Positions 23,701 to 34,706 of a DNA stretch of 64,000 nucleotides are shown one piece after another. The DNA comes from Paracyclopina nana (Eukaryota > Arthropoda > Copepoda > Cyclopoida > Cyclopettidae): assembly GCA_019096065.1 (NCBI GenBank), contig JAGUCH010000002.1:14396501-14460500 (forward strand). The letters are read 5' to 3'. The notes beneath the pieces were generated by a model, which was not told where the DNA came from, made no database searches, and saw only the letters and a list, made by a program, of their open reading frames with translations. A program made the position numbers and the translations under genes. The stretch's first letter is position 1, and each line of letters begins with the position of its first letter.

Positions 23701-26078
23701 TGACTTCCTGACTTGGTCACTCAATTGGAGTCGTTTGGAATCAAAAGTTATGGGCGATTCAATTTTTTCTCAAATTGTGCAAAGTTGCTGTTCTACTGAA
23801 TTCGCCAAAATCAACTTTTGCCCAAAAATTATGCTTCCTTCACCAAATTTGAATCTCTCAATTAACATTAATTAGTGCTCTTTAGATAGCCTAGAAGTCA
23901 TACAAATTAGAAACTGAAAATGGGTGCTAAAATCGGAAATCTGCAATTTGACGTAATTTCTCGTGCGCGTAAAATCGGCTTTTTGATCCAATGTGCAGCG
24001 GTCTCGGAAACGTCTGGGATCCCTGCTTATGACAAGTACTTGACCAAGTTGGTAAAAAGTAACCCTAGGGTTCTCATTTACCATTTACTAAGTAAAAAGT
24101 AACCCTAGGGTTCGCATTTACCATTTACTAAGTAAAAAGTAACCCTAGGGTTCGCATTTACCATTTACTAAGTAAAAAGTAACCCTAGGGTTGTCATTTA
24201 CTTCATAGCGCATCGGGAGTGCAAAAAAGCTGAGTCAACCGGCAAAGTGAATTACTCACGAGGAAATCCGGTTTACAGTGCGTAATAGTATTTTACCTGC
24301 TGCTTTTCGGGACTGAGAAGGTGCGGTAAAAATTGCGCGAGTATGGTAAACATAAAACCAAGACGAATCTTTTAACCGAGCGTAGCGAGGTCAAAAGTGA
24401 GTCGAGGTTTTATATTTACCATACGAGCGCAATTTTTACCGCACCTTCGAAGTCCCGAAAAGCAGCAGGTACAAATTTTATGCACTTAAACCGAATTTCC
24501 AAGTGAGTAATGAACTTGCCGAAATCAAGCGCAATTTCATAAGGGGCCGTGAACTTAAGGCATGCCGATTCCTAGGTGGGAATTGCTCAGAGATCTGAAA
24601 CTTTGCATAGCTATAGAAATAATAGACAAAAGTATCATAACAATGATACGCCATCAAGTGACATTACTGGAGAAATACTTGGGATTTCAGGGTTCACGGT
24701 TTACACAACCGTACTACTTTTTTGAGGCTGAATTTAAAAAGAAGAATCAAAATAATCTCCAGACTTCTCAATTGGAGTGCCAAAAAACTTGCTCCATTGA
24801 TCTTAATGATTTCTAACAGTTTAGAAAACTTGTAGCCAACACGAAACTAAAAAAATTGCTAATGCACACAAAAATTGCCCTAAGATCGGTCCTTTTTTAT
24901 CCTTTTCTTGTTAGCCGATGTAAAAGATCCAAAATTCACTGCACGCTCACATCAAGGGATCTTGTAGCACTGAATTTTGAATCGACTACTCCCTAATCCC
25001 AAATGTTTCAACTTTCCCTCCGCTAGGCGTGCTACTTGCGTTTGTTATTGTTATGTTACTGTTGTGAATAGAATAATCCAAAGATGGCTCTGCTATCTAG
25101 AAACATTGCTGCCCTCTATAGCCTGAACAAGAACTACAAACCATAACAAAGTAGCTGAGCGACTGCCTAACAGTAAGCAGCGGCAGCTGTAGTGAAAAAG
25201 TGAAAAATCATTGAAAAAATGGATTGAAGAGGCCAAGAAAACTACAGCGCACAGTGGGTTTATTTGCCGATTTCACGCGCACGGAAAAAAGTCGCGAAAT
25301 CAACGTAGCACCTTTTCTTATTGGCTGTAAGCTAAAAATATTGCATCCTGGCACCCGGGAGAGCAAGTAAGAGCAGCCAATTCTGGTGGATTATCAATTT
25401 ATGCTATTAGCTTGACTTCCCTGACTTGGTCACTCAATTGGAGTCGTTTGGAATCAAAAGTTATGGGCGATTCAATTTTTTCTCAAATTGTGCAAAGTTG
25501 CTGTTCTACTGAATTCGCCAAAATCAACTTTTGCCCAAAAATTATGCTTCCTTCACCAAATTTGAATCTCTCAATTAACATTAATTAGTGCTCTTTAGAT
25601 AGCCTAGAAGTCATACAAATTAGAAACTGAAAATGGGTGCTAAAATCGGAAATCTGCAATTTGACGTAATTTCTCGTGCGCGTAAAATCGGCTTTTTGAT
25701 CCAATGTGCAGCGGTCTCGGAAACGTCTGGGATCCCTGCTTATGACAAGTACTTGACCAAGTTGGTAAAAAGTAACCCTAGGGTTCTCATTTACCATTTA
25801 CTAAGTAAAAAGTAACCCTAGGGTTCGCATTTACCATTTACTAAGTAAAAAGTAACCCTAGGGTTCGCATTTACCATTTACTAAGTAAAAAGTAACCCTA
25901 GGGTTGTCATTTACTTCATAGCGCATCGGGAGTGCAAAAAAGCTGAGTCAACCGGCAAAGTGAATTACTCACGAGGAAATCCGGTTTACAGTGCGTAAAA
26001 CATATTGCCCCCTGGAGCACAGTCGGCATGCAAGACGACAACTTTTATCCCATTTCCCAAGAGACCCTTAGGGGGTAT

Positions 26079-26238
26079 AACAATGCACAAAAAATGGGTT
26101 GATAAAAGTTGCCTCATGTGGCCACCAGAGGGGTCCAAAGTTTTACTACATAAGAATTTCTCCAAACTTTGGGGGCGTGTATCTCCCCTCCCAGGGGTCC
26201 GAGGGCAAAACCCTTTGGTACAGTGAGTATCTAGGGGT
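26079..26238 (-). repeat. Right arm of inverted repeat flanking the satellite
   Basis: Reverse complement of 18730-18887 (see that entry). Together with its partner it encloses about 7.3 kb. Confidence 0.75.
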
Positions 26239-26884
26239 AGCCCCTCAAGATGGTCCATAAGATTTTTGAAAAGCTGTCGGAGCCACTACACTCATTCTGC
26301 ACTGCTATGGGATTCTCACTCTAAACTAGTCCTACTGTTTGCTAACTCCTTAAAAGCAGGGCTGTCGACAATCCTAAAAACATTGATATAGAGTTCAGAT
26401 AACAGAAATTGTCCAAAAAAATGATGCTCGTACGTTTCAAGTGTGGTGTGACTAGAAAAAAATCATTATATCGTTTTACCCCAAAGTGAAGCGAGAAATT
26501 GACCGTGAAAATACAACACAAAAATTCACACCTAGGTGCGAATATTTTGCAATCTATTGATTTATCATTTTACCCATGCACCATTTTTTTTGCATAAAAT
26601 ATCTGCCCCTAAAATCATTCCTATTTGTTTTGCATAACGCTTCGATCAGCTGGAGGGGTAATCACGCAAGTAGATAACTTTCCGGTCCCTTACATTATTT
26701 TCTCAAATCGTCTTTCTTTGATACAATTTTTCCTATCTTCGTAATGCATTGCATATTTTTTGCTATTTCAACTTTATACCATGATTTCAGTAGCGCATGT
26801 TTTCACATTTTTATTGCTTCATATGTTTCATTGTAGGATTGTAATGAGGCTCTACTTACCCCATCATGCCATTCTATGGATTAT
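26239..26884. other. Intergenic, 3' of URB2
   Basis: No gene is seen. TTTATT at about 26807 (AATAAA on the minus strand) is a plausible URB2 polyadenylation signal, 80 bp beyond its stop. The segment near 26462-26508 is a weak continuation of the inverted repeat. Confidence 0.45.
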
Positions 26885-29800
26885 TTACACTTTACCAGAG
26901 TACTTGTGGTAGCTTTTATAATTGGTGTACACGTGCTTGAACATCTCTTGCTGTCCTGGTGGCATAACCGCAGAGAGGAAATCAGACGAGTGAGAGTCAC
27001 AAATGTCGAGGAGTTTGTGCACACCAAACATGACATTGGACCTTGCACTGGGATACATGGTCACTTTTTGCATTGACTCCATGACATCACTAATTAGGTA
27101 CGGAGCGACACGTGCAAACTCCTCCTTTAGCTTCTTGATGTGATCACACAGCCGGTCAAAATTGTGAGCCAGCTGTGTGACAGCCTTGATTTCCCCAGCC
27201 TCAAGGCCTCTTTTTTGGTCAGAGGCTGCAGCCAAGCCACGTAGCAAATTCCGGATGGCGGTTATCATCAATGGGATCCTCGAGATTACCAGCGAGGATG
27301 GCCTTTTATGGAAGGCTGTGGAAATCACTTTGTAAACGGACATCCACAACTGCTCGAAAAGTTGCGGATGAGTCTGCAAAAGCTCCTGGTCCAACTTGAG
27401 AGCGACACACGTGGACACACAAAAGGCCTCACTTTCTTTGTACAGAATTGGCTTTTCTGCAGCCAGCAAACTTGCTTGAAGCTCCAAAGTGGGCAAGTAG
27501 TAGTGCTTCAAATTAGCCTCTGTCACGCTAACTAAGGTCATCAGTGGAAGAATCTTTTCTATTGCTTCTCTCCGTAGACCCAAGGCATCTCCTTGCAGCT
27601 TGGCTAGCACCAAGACCTTCCAATTGGAGTAGATGTCCAGGTTCGGAAAGTTGCGTACTGTTGCTTCAACGAGGCTGTTAAGCAGTTTTTGAAACACCTC
27701 AATGTCGTTTTCACTTGAGGTCTCAAATAAAAGTTGGAGCACTGCAAGTCCATCCTCTTTTTCTATGGGCTCGATGCAGAATTTGGAATTGGCAAAGTCG
27801 CCCAAAAATGATCCCAAATCAGGCATTTTCTTCTCGGCCAAAGTGGAAAAGTTGGCGAGTAGAGTTGAGAGAAACTTGACGCACACACTTTCCTCTCTGA
27901 GAGAAGCCAAGCAGTAGGGAATGTATTTGGACAAGTTGCACTTTTTCAAAGCCTTTTTACCACTCTCGACGCCCTCCTTGGCAGAGACTTCAATCACAGG
28001 TGTCAAGGCCCTGATGATGAGCAGAGGATCAAGGATGTTGTCTTCCTTTTTCAGCCCTTTGAGAAAAGCTTTACTGAGGGCCTTGAAAAGACTGGCACAT
28101 TTGGCCTTTTTGTCTTCGTTGATGGACTTCAAGGTCAGCAAAGGATGGAGGCTTTCCATCAGGGTGACAGAGACATGAACTTTGGCCTCATTAGTCAACG
28201 TTTCCAGAGGAGACACAAAAGTGGCTTGCTTCTCAATAATTTCATCCAAAGGCTTTTGGTACATGACGCCAATCTTGGTGAGGTTGTGCAAAATGTGGCC
28301 CACATCTCCTGGCACCTCAGATAAAGCATCAAGCACCTCTGTCACAGAGACATGCTTCAAAAGGCTTGATGGTCTGTAGACGCCTTGGCAAGTTCTGGCC
28401 AAAAGTAGAGCAAATTTGGCATGCGATTTGATCAAGGCCAAAAGGAGCAGTGACACAACTATTTCCAAGTGACCTTCCATGTGCTCCAGTGGCAAGCATT
28501 GCAAAAGGTCAAAGGGGTCATTTTCTGCAGTGAGTGTGATGTCCGTCTTTTTCAACACTAATGAAGCTGCAGATGAGATGTCATTTTTTCTCAGACTCGC
28601 TAACACCTTGGCTTTTTTGTTCTGCTTCATCAATTGGTCAAGGATGATATTGACCAAGGCTGCTTGTAACGTTGGGCTCTCCTCAAAAATAGCCTTATCT
28701 TGAAGTGCACTCGAGTTGATTAAAATTTCCTCAAGGGCTTTCCATAGTTCAGATTCTTCTAGCTCAGGTAGCACAGCCTTCCAAGTGGCTGGATCATCCT
28801 TGATGTCACTCCAGGTCAATTGAGTTTGCTTGGCCTTCTTGCTCAAGACTTCTTCATCGATGCTTTCAAGCTTTCGCTTTTGCAAGTTTGTCAAGCCCAT
28901 GTATGGCAAATCAAGGCCACGTGTGGCTTTTAGCATCACACACACCTCATCCAAAGCCCTGGCAACTTTAGGAAAGTTGTGGGCCATTTCCTGACAGCTT
29001 TTGATGATAGCCAACACTTTTGTCATGGTAGGATCAGGAACCGATTGGTCAACCAGGCAAGCATTCAATAGGAAGACTGGCATCAGTGCTTCAATGGTTG
29101 AGTGCGCGTGAATACAATTGACAGTCATATGGTACTCAAAAGTCTTCCAAAGCTCCAAAAGTTGGCCAGACGGCAGCAAAACAATCTTTTCAGCAAAGCA
29201 GCTCACAATGGCAGAATTCCACTCAAGGCCTTTGTCCATTTTGCTCACATAGATTAGCACCCTTGCAACCAATTTTGGTAGTTGCCTCAACTTGTGAAAC
29301 AAGGAAATAGTTTGGCTCATCAGGTCAGTCCTGACTGAATCATCTTTAATAGACATAATTGCAACTGCCAATGATCCAACCAGGGGCTCAATGACCATCG
29401 GAGTATAGTGAGCCAAGGCAACTGCTATTTTTGACACGGTGTCCAAGTCATCTTTGCAATTGGTCAATAGATGCTTGAGCAGATGCTGGATAAATTTCAG
29501 CAGAGTCGAGGCATCATCTGAATCTACCAATTGAGTGGTGAGATCCATTTTGAACTCTACCAAAGAGCTGGACATGTTCTGCAAACACTCCAGCCTTTCC
29601 TTGACAGACATCTTAAACTTGGGCAGTACTACAGTGGAGGCCAGAGGCGACAACTTGGTGACCTCTTCAGATGTGGGGAAAAACTGCAGAATGTCACACC
29701 CAGTGATGAACAACAAAGCTTTGCACTGATCCACAACACACCTGGATTTGAGGCAAGATGCAAAGATTGCCCCCAAAGCTGTCAACTGATGATCGTGACT

Positions 29801-30581
29801 CATGGAGGACAACTTCATGAACAGCTTTTCTAATATCTCTCCAGATTTGGGCTTGCTTTCCACACTTGGCTGGTTAATGATGGATTTGAGAAAAGCGCTC
29901 CAAATGCCTACTAGCTCTTTGGCAAAGAGCCCATGGCTTACAAGTCTCTGCACTTCACACTTGTACCCATCGAGAGTGAGCAATTTAGGCAGGAGAACTT
30001 CAAAAAAGTTGGCTCCCATTGCTGATGGTTGATGCTGGATGGCTTGGCCGTACAGCCAAAGAACATCAGAGACAATGGCATCGTTGTCAAGGCACTTCCC
30101 AATGAAAACATTGAGCTGCTCATGTTGCTTGAGCAAAACTGAACGAATGTGCCGGAAATTCCTTATCAAAGACGACAAGCATTGCTCCATCAGAGCCCGA
30201 TCTTGACACAAATTGAAGTGGTCAACGGCGGTGTTGAAAAAGTCCCAGAAATTGTCATGACAAGCAGCCAAGAAGCTCTGTTCAAACTTGGGTGATTTGG
30301 AAAGGGAGAGTAAAAGTGTCCACAATTCTCCGTCTTTGTTGTCATCCAAATTGGCAGAGAACTTTTTGAGCAAAGTTGTCGCAATCCAGCTCAGAATCAT
30401 TTCCTCTTTTTGCGCAACTCGAACAGAATTGCTCAGAAATGTGTTTTTGGCAAGGTTGCATTTCTCGCTCAGCTTCAAGTTGGACCTGAGCTTCTCTGTG
30501 ATTGCTAAAAATTGACTCAAACATTAGTTGTTACAAAGGAAAATAAACTGCACAAGAAATCGTACCTTTGCGCAGCTCCAT
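26885..30581 (-). CDS. URB2/NPA2-like nucleolar 60S ribosome-biogenesis protein (2 exons)
   Basis: URB2 acts in the nucleolus in early processing of 27S pre-rRNA for the large ribosomal subunit. A 16-nt first coding exon (30581-30566, encoding MELRK) is spliced over a 61-nt intron to 30504-26885, giving 1211 residues. The protein is almost wholly alpha-helical and HEAT-like with many Leu/Lys-rich helices. The recognisable part is the C-terminal Urb2 domain (about 1010-1211) ending in QEMFKHVYTNYKSYHKYSGKV-type sequence, with an LLDICDSHSSDFL segment. The identification rests on this C-terminus and overall length; the rest is very divergent. It lies 113 bp downstream of MRG15 on the same strand. 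Confidence 0.75.
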
Positions 30582-30694
30582 TATTAAGCATTAATTTTTA
30601 TTTCGGCAAATTCGCGATTTTTTCCCTGGCGCACATGCGTTTGTTGACAAAACAAAATGTAAGCAGAGTTACCAGACATTTGACGGGAATTGCT

Positions 30695-31841
30695 TCAAAG
30701 AGCCCGCCTATGATATTCTGGCGGCGCAGTGCCATAATCCTGAATGGAGAAGAATACTGAAGCGTTCTTTTTCATGTACAATAGGAAATCGTGGATGTAA
30801 TAAAGCAGCAATTGAATGCTTTTATCGTCTAGGGGCGTATAAGCAAGCATTCCACCAAGCTTGACAAACAGCCTTAGGAAGTGGATGGCACCATAGATTT
30901 TGCTCATGGGTGTGTCAGGGTGCTCTTTGAGAATGTCAGCGTGCTGTTCCCTTTCAAACTTGTACAAGAGCTGAGATCCCAGCATAACATTGAAGTATTC
31001 CCGAAGTCCGGCTGTCACTTCCAATATGGCGTTCTCCTTTTGGACAGCAGTCTTGCTTTTGCTGTTGGTTTTGGCTTTGACATAGTCATTGATGATTTGG
31101 TCAACAGTCGTTTTGGAAGGGAGAATTACGAGCTTCCTTTGCCTGGTTAAGTAATCCCAATCGTCCACCATGTACGGCTTCAACTCATCGGGGATTTTGA
31201 TCTTGATTTCCACCTTGGCATTAAATTGCTCTTCAGTCTCCACAGTGCAATCTGGTGCGAGCTTATGTTCATCTACTTTAGCAGATGATGACGCAGGTGC
31301 ATTTACGGTAGACTCGGTGTCATCCTTTTTCTTCGTTTTGGCCTTGCGCGGAGGTTGAATTGAGACTGTTGGCGGTGGCGTTTGAGGCTTTTCCTCAACT
31401 GTAATTTTGGGCACTTTGGCCTCCCTTCCACCGTCAGATGCATTTGAAGGTGTAGGTGAGCCAGGTGCAGAATGGCCACTTCCTGGTGGAGTAGGACTCT
31501 CGAGTTTTCGCTTTGCCGCAGCTCGTTTGGCTCTTACATTGGCATCATGAGCTTTCACCAGATCTCGCTTCTTCTCCAAATTCATTTCGGTGTACTTGAG
31601 CATTCGAGCCTCTGGCACCTTAAAAAACAACTCTAAATGTGCAAAAACACAATGGTAGGGCATTCTGGCTTACCCATTCATCCCAGTTTTTGTTCCAGCC
31701 ATGATAGTGAATAAGGTATTTCGTCTGCTTATTTTTTATTTCCACCTTTTGAATTTTGGCCTCATACATCAGAGGTCCATGAAAGCATAAAATCCGCTCG
31801 TTCTCAACGAAACGGAGCTTCTCCTCAGGTGTTTCCGCCAT
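30695..31841 (-). CDS. MRG15/MORF4L1-like chromatin protein (2 exons)
   Basis: MRG15 is a chromodomain subunit of NuA4/TIP60 acetyltransferase and Sin3-type deacetylase complexes that reads H3K36 methylation. Exon 1 (31841-31674) encodes the chromodomain with [15 protein letters not shown] and [13 protein letters not shown] 55-nt intron leads to exon 2 (31618-30695), which opens with VPEARMLKY, passes a Pro/Ser/Lys-rich linker, and ends with the MRG domain (about 190-363: [45 protein letters not shown]). The 363-residue length matches the human long form. The ATG at 31841 is the first in frame. It is divergent from METTL6. Confidence 0.93.
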
Positions 31842-32196
31842 TCTAGCCAAAATGAAGGATTAGAATTTGCAAATTACTTGTTTTGATTTTTGAGTAAAAG
31901 AATTTTATTTTGATGCCCAACGATGTTTGAAAACTAAGTCAAGCTGGCAGAATTTTTTTACACTTGCGCTCAGACAAATGAAAAAACCAGCATTACGCTC
32001 AGTTGTACCCACAAAATTATATTAAATTGTTAATTTCCCCCAACATTATAAAATTGTTCTCATGCTGAAATAGTGCTTAGTAATTGGTTTTAAATGAATG
32101 AATGCCTTAAAATTGATTGCTCCACTTGAGAAAAAAATAAATACAAACCAAATTCACTGTTCAGGAATCACAACTTCGTGTTTTATTCAGTTTGCC
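31842..32196. promoter_or_regulatory. Bidirectional promoter region, MRG15/METTL6
   Basis: 355 bp between start codons pointing apart. It is AT-rich with no obvious TATA/initiator pair. An in-frame upstream ATG at 32098 could extend METTL6, but lacks family similarity. Confidence 0.4.
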
Positions 32197-33036
32197 ATGG
32201 ATTTCAGTGACTTATCAGAGGAGCAGCGAGAAACGCTTGAAAAGCAAGACTCGCGAAAATGTGAGCCATTTAGAGCGGAAAAATTCCAGAAAGAGACAAA
32301 AAAGCACTGGGACCTCTTCTACAAGCGCAACGAAACCCGATTCTTCAAAGACAGACATTGGACTACTCGTGAATTTCAAGAACTTGTCGGCTGCGAAAGC
32401 AGACACAGAGTCGTTCTCGAGGTTGGCTGTGGAGTTGGCAACTTTGTGTTCCCTCTACTAGAAGAATTCCCATCGTCAGCCTCGACATTCTTTTACGCCT
32501 GCGACCTGTCCCCAAGAGCCATTGAATTTGTCAAAGATAACCCAAATTACAATGAGGAGAGAGTGAAAGCATTTCAGTGTGATGTCACGCACGAAGGCTG
32601 CTTTTCAGATCATGTCAAAGAAAACGAAGTGGACATCGCGTCCATGATCTTCCTCCTGTCAGCAATAAGGCCATCAAACTTCCTGAGAGTGCTGAGCAAT
32701 GTGAGGAGTGTGCTTAAGCCTGGAGGATTGCTGATCTTCAGGGACTATGCTGTCAACGACATGGCCATGTTCAGGTAAGAAACTAAGAAATTGGCCGAAT
32801 TCACCGCTGAATTTCTGTTTAGGTTTAAGCCAGGATCGAAAATAGGTGAAAGACATTATGTGAGACAGGACGGGACGACCTCCTACTTTTTCACACCTGA
32901 AGAGCTGGCATCAATGCTAGAAGAGTGCGGGTTCAAAGTCGAGGTGAACGAGATCATCGAGCGCAAGACAATCAACATAAAAGAGGGACTGGATGTACCG
33001 CGATTATTTGTTCAAGGAAAATACAGAAGGATCTAA
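32197..33036 (+). CDS. METTL6-like tRNA m3C32 methyltransferase (2 exons)
   Basis: METTL6 makes 3-methylcytidine at position 32 of serine tRNAs. Exons 32197-32774 and 32823-33036 are separated by a 48-nt GT-AG intron, giving about 263 residues. Visible are WDLFYKRNETRFFKDRHWTTREF, typical of the METTL2/6/8 family, the SAM motif LEVGCGVGN (about 74-82), YACDLSPRAIEFVK, the post-I acid, FRDYAVNDMAM, and the C-terminal YVRQDGTTSYFFTPEEL and PRLFVQGKY. METTL6 fits better than METTL2/8, because the protein is short and starts just before the conserved block. Its stop codon overlaps that of the opposing NFKBIL1. Confidence 0.92.
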
Positions 33037-33992
33037 CGCATCTTGCCGTAATTGAGCAAAGCTTGAGCCACAGTTTTGACCACGTGCATCACCTGCTCCC
33101 TTTGGTCGTCTGCAATACGGGCATGGAATATTTGGGAAAACTTGTCTGGATGCCAACACCGGATCAGACTCCGAATGGCGTCTTTGGAAGCGTTCTCTTC
33201 AAGCAGTAAACGAATGATGGAGTCCTCCGAGGACTCCTGCGAGAATGGCAGCTTGTCAGCTGTGATCATCTCCGTGCTGGACTTGTCTAGTAGCTTGTTC
33301 AGCCTCGTGATCTGAGTCCGGTTGCTCTTCAAGGTTTCAGGCTTGAGTTTCAGCTTCGGCTTTTCTTTTTCTTGTCTGTCAGCTTTTTCGGCTGTCACGG
33401 CCGGAGCGTAGCGTTTCCGCTTGAACTCTGCGAAAATTCGGTCCGCCCATTGATCGTACGTCTCGTTGTACTCATTTTTGTACTCAACAAAGCTCGAATA
33501 ATGGTCCTGGCCATACAAATCGCCACAGTCGTCCTGGTTGGCATAGCTCAGCTTCTCATGCCACTCCTCCAGCTCCTGATCAGAGCTGTCATCAGAGGAT
33601 GATGAGCAAGTCAAGTACTTGCGTAAAGCTTGCAGCAAAACACGTGGCCTCGTCCCTTTGTCGTTGGCAATGTCCAGAAGGCGCAAATCATCCATAAATG
33701 GGCGAGTGATGAGGTCGCGCACGTTCTCGTGCGAAGGCCGCTTCAAGCAGTACTTTATGGCGTGGTGCAAGGCCAAGTTGCCCTTGTTGTCTTGCAGCCT
33801 CGTGGAGGCTCCCAGGCGAAGGAAGACATTGATGCAATCCGCATGGCCGAATTTGCAAGCCAAGTGCAAGCCAGTCTGGCCCTTGTCATTGATAACTGAA
33901 TCGGGGTGAAGGTCAACCAAGGCTTTGTGAAGCTTGTGAAACTTGTCTCTCTGAATTAGCTTGACTATCGTCCTCTTCCTCTCCCTACTCAT
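33033..33992 (-). CDS. NFKBIL1: NFKBIL1-like ankyrin-repeat protein
   Basis: NFKBIL1 is a nuclear IkappaB-like protein, linked to mRNA processing rather than a clear NF-kappaB role. One exon of 319 residues from the ATG at 33992. Two ankyrin repeats (GQTGLHLACKFGHADCINVFLRLGA and the next, DNKGNLALHHAI) are followed by an acidic/charged middle, and the diagnostic C-terminus IRCWHPDKFSQIFHARI, then a QVMHVVKTVAQALN-like helix. The start is chosen because it sits 8 nt inside the TYW3 end (ATGAGTAG shares the TYW3 stop). A longer frame to 34043 would read through TYW3 coding sequence. Confidence 0.88.
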   Translation of the reverse strand: MSRERKRTIVKLIQRDKFHKLHKALVDLHPDSVINDKGQTGLHLACKFGHADCINVFLRLGASTRLQDNKGNLALHHAIKYCLKRPSHENVRDLITRPFMDDLRLLDIANDKGTRPRVLLQALRKYLTCSSSSDDSSDQELEEWHEKLSYANQDDCGDLYGQDHYSSFVEYKNEYNETYDQWADRIFAEFKRKRYAPAVTAEKADRQEKEKPKLKLKPETLKSNRTQITRLNKLLDKSSTEMITADKLPFSQESSEDSIIRLLLEENASKDAIRSLIRCWHPDKFSQIFHARIADDQREQVMHVVKTVAQALLNYGKMR

Positions 33993-34599
33993 TGTTATTG
34001 AGCAGGGCTTCGCAGTTCTTCTCCAGCCTCTGGATCTTCTCAATGTTCAGCTTGAGCTTGGCGTTGGCCAGCCCGATCACAAATGCCACGTAGGTCTGGT
34101 CAACGAGCAGGTGGCCTTTCTCGTCTGACAGCGGCACTTCGAGGCCGTGCGTGCTCCGTATGGCGAGCACCACTTTTCCGGCCCTGCCAAAGGTGAACCC
34201 GGAGTTCCTGAAGCCCGTGTCAGTGGCAATGGTGAGCAGCTTCTTGGCCACGTCGAAGTTGCGGCACTGCGCGTGCAAAATGAAGGGCTCGAATTTAAGC
34301 GTAATGATGCCTTTGTTGCGGCCTTGGTTCTCCAGGATCTTGGCCCACACGTCGTCCTCGTCGAGGTCCACTGGCTCATGCTTGACCAGGATCCACTGAC
34401 AGCCCCGCTTCAGGTTCGACTCGCCCGAGCTGACAAAGATGACAATGCGGCCGCTGCAACTGCTCAAGCTCACGTAGTCCGCGTGCGCGTTGAGCTTGTG
34501 CAAAAAGTCCACGATGGGCGCGTCCACGGAGCCTTTCCTGCTCAAGTCCACCTTGCTCAGCTTCTCCGCTTTCTGACGGTCGAAAAGGGCGTTGGACAT
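33985..34599 (-). CDS. TYW3: TYW3-like wybutosine synthesis methyltransferase
   Basis: TYW3 methylates an intermediate of wybutosine at position 37 of tRNA-Phe. One exon of 204 residues. Family motifs in order: LSKVDLSRKGSVD (near 15-26), SLSSCSGR (about 45-51), FEPFILHAQCR, TGFRNSGFT and RSTHGLEVPL. The ATG at 34599 is preferred over an in-frame upstream start at 34782. The extension has no family similarity and its codons lie in a hAT-like insertion beginning at 34707. The last codons overlap the NFKBIL1 start, so the two are probably co-transcribed. Confidence 0.9.
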   Translation of the reverse strand: MSNALFDRQKAEKLSKVDLSRKGSVDAPIVDFLHKLNAHADYVSLSSCSGRIVIFVSSGESNLKRGCQWILVKHEPVDLDEDDVWAKILENQGRNKGIITLKFEPFILHAQCRNFDVAKKLLTIATDTGFRNSGFTFGRAGKVVLAIRSTHGLEVPLSDEKGHLLVDQTYVAFVIGLANAKLKLNIEKIQRLEKNCEALLNNNE

Positions 34600-34706
34600 G
34601 GCGGAGTTAGCGCATTGAGCACTCGAGGTCCCAAAGGCTCTGGTGGTCTGCACTAAGGCTGGCTCGGCCTTGACTTTACAGCCCTCAATTTGTTTATTAA
34701 CAACAC

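Larger units (their letters stand above)
19151..25997. repeat. Tandem array of four 1.71-kb units
   Basis: Four head-to-tail copies start at 19151 and then about every 1710-1712 bp. The last ends at 25997 with the junction GTGCGTA. Copies are near-identical; most differences are one-base changes in homopolymer length. Each unit contains a 178-bp palindrome, a 458-459-bp CACAGTG-ended MITE, and a 40-bp minisatellite with an AACCCTAGGGTT core. The 60-84-residue open frames repeated in each unit have no homology, overlap the minisatellite or each other, and are not called genes. Confidence 0.9.

Noticed and set aside
19428..25815. Identical 84-, 70- and 60-residue open frames repeated in each satellite unit
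   Set aside because: They are carried along by the tandem amplification, have no homology, and two overlap the 40-bp minisatellite on opposite strands. Their conservation reflects the repeat, not selection.
33993..34043. N-terminal extension of NFKBIL1 to 34043
   Set aside because: It would translate TYW3 coding sequence in another frame. The ATG at 33992 matches the family start.
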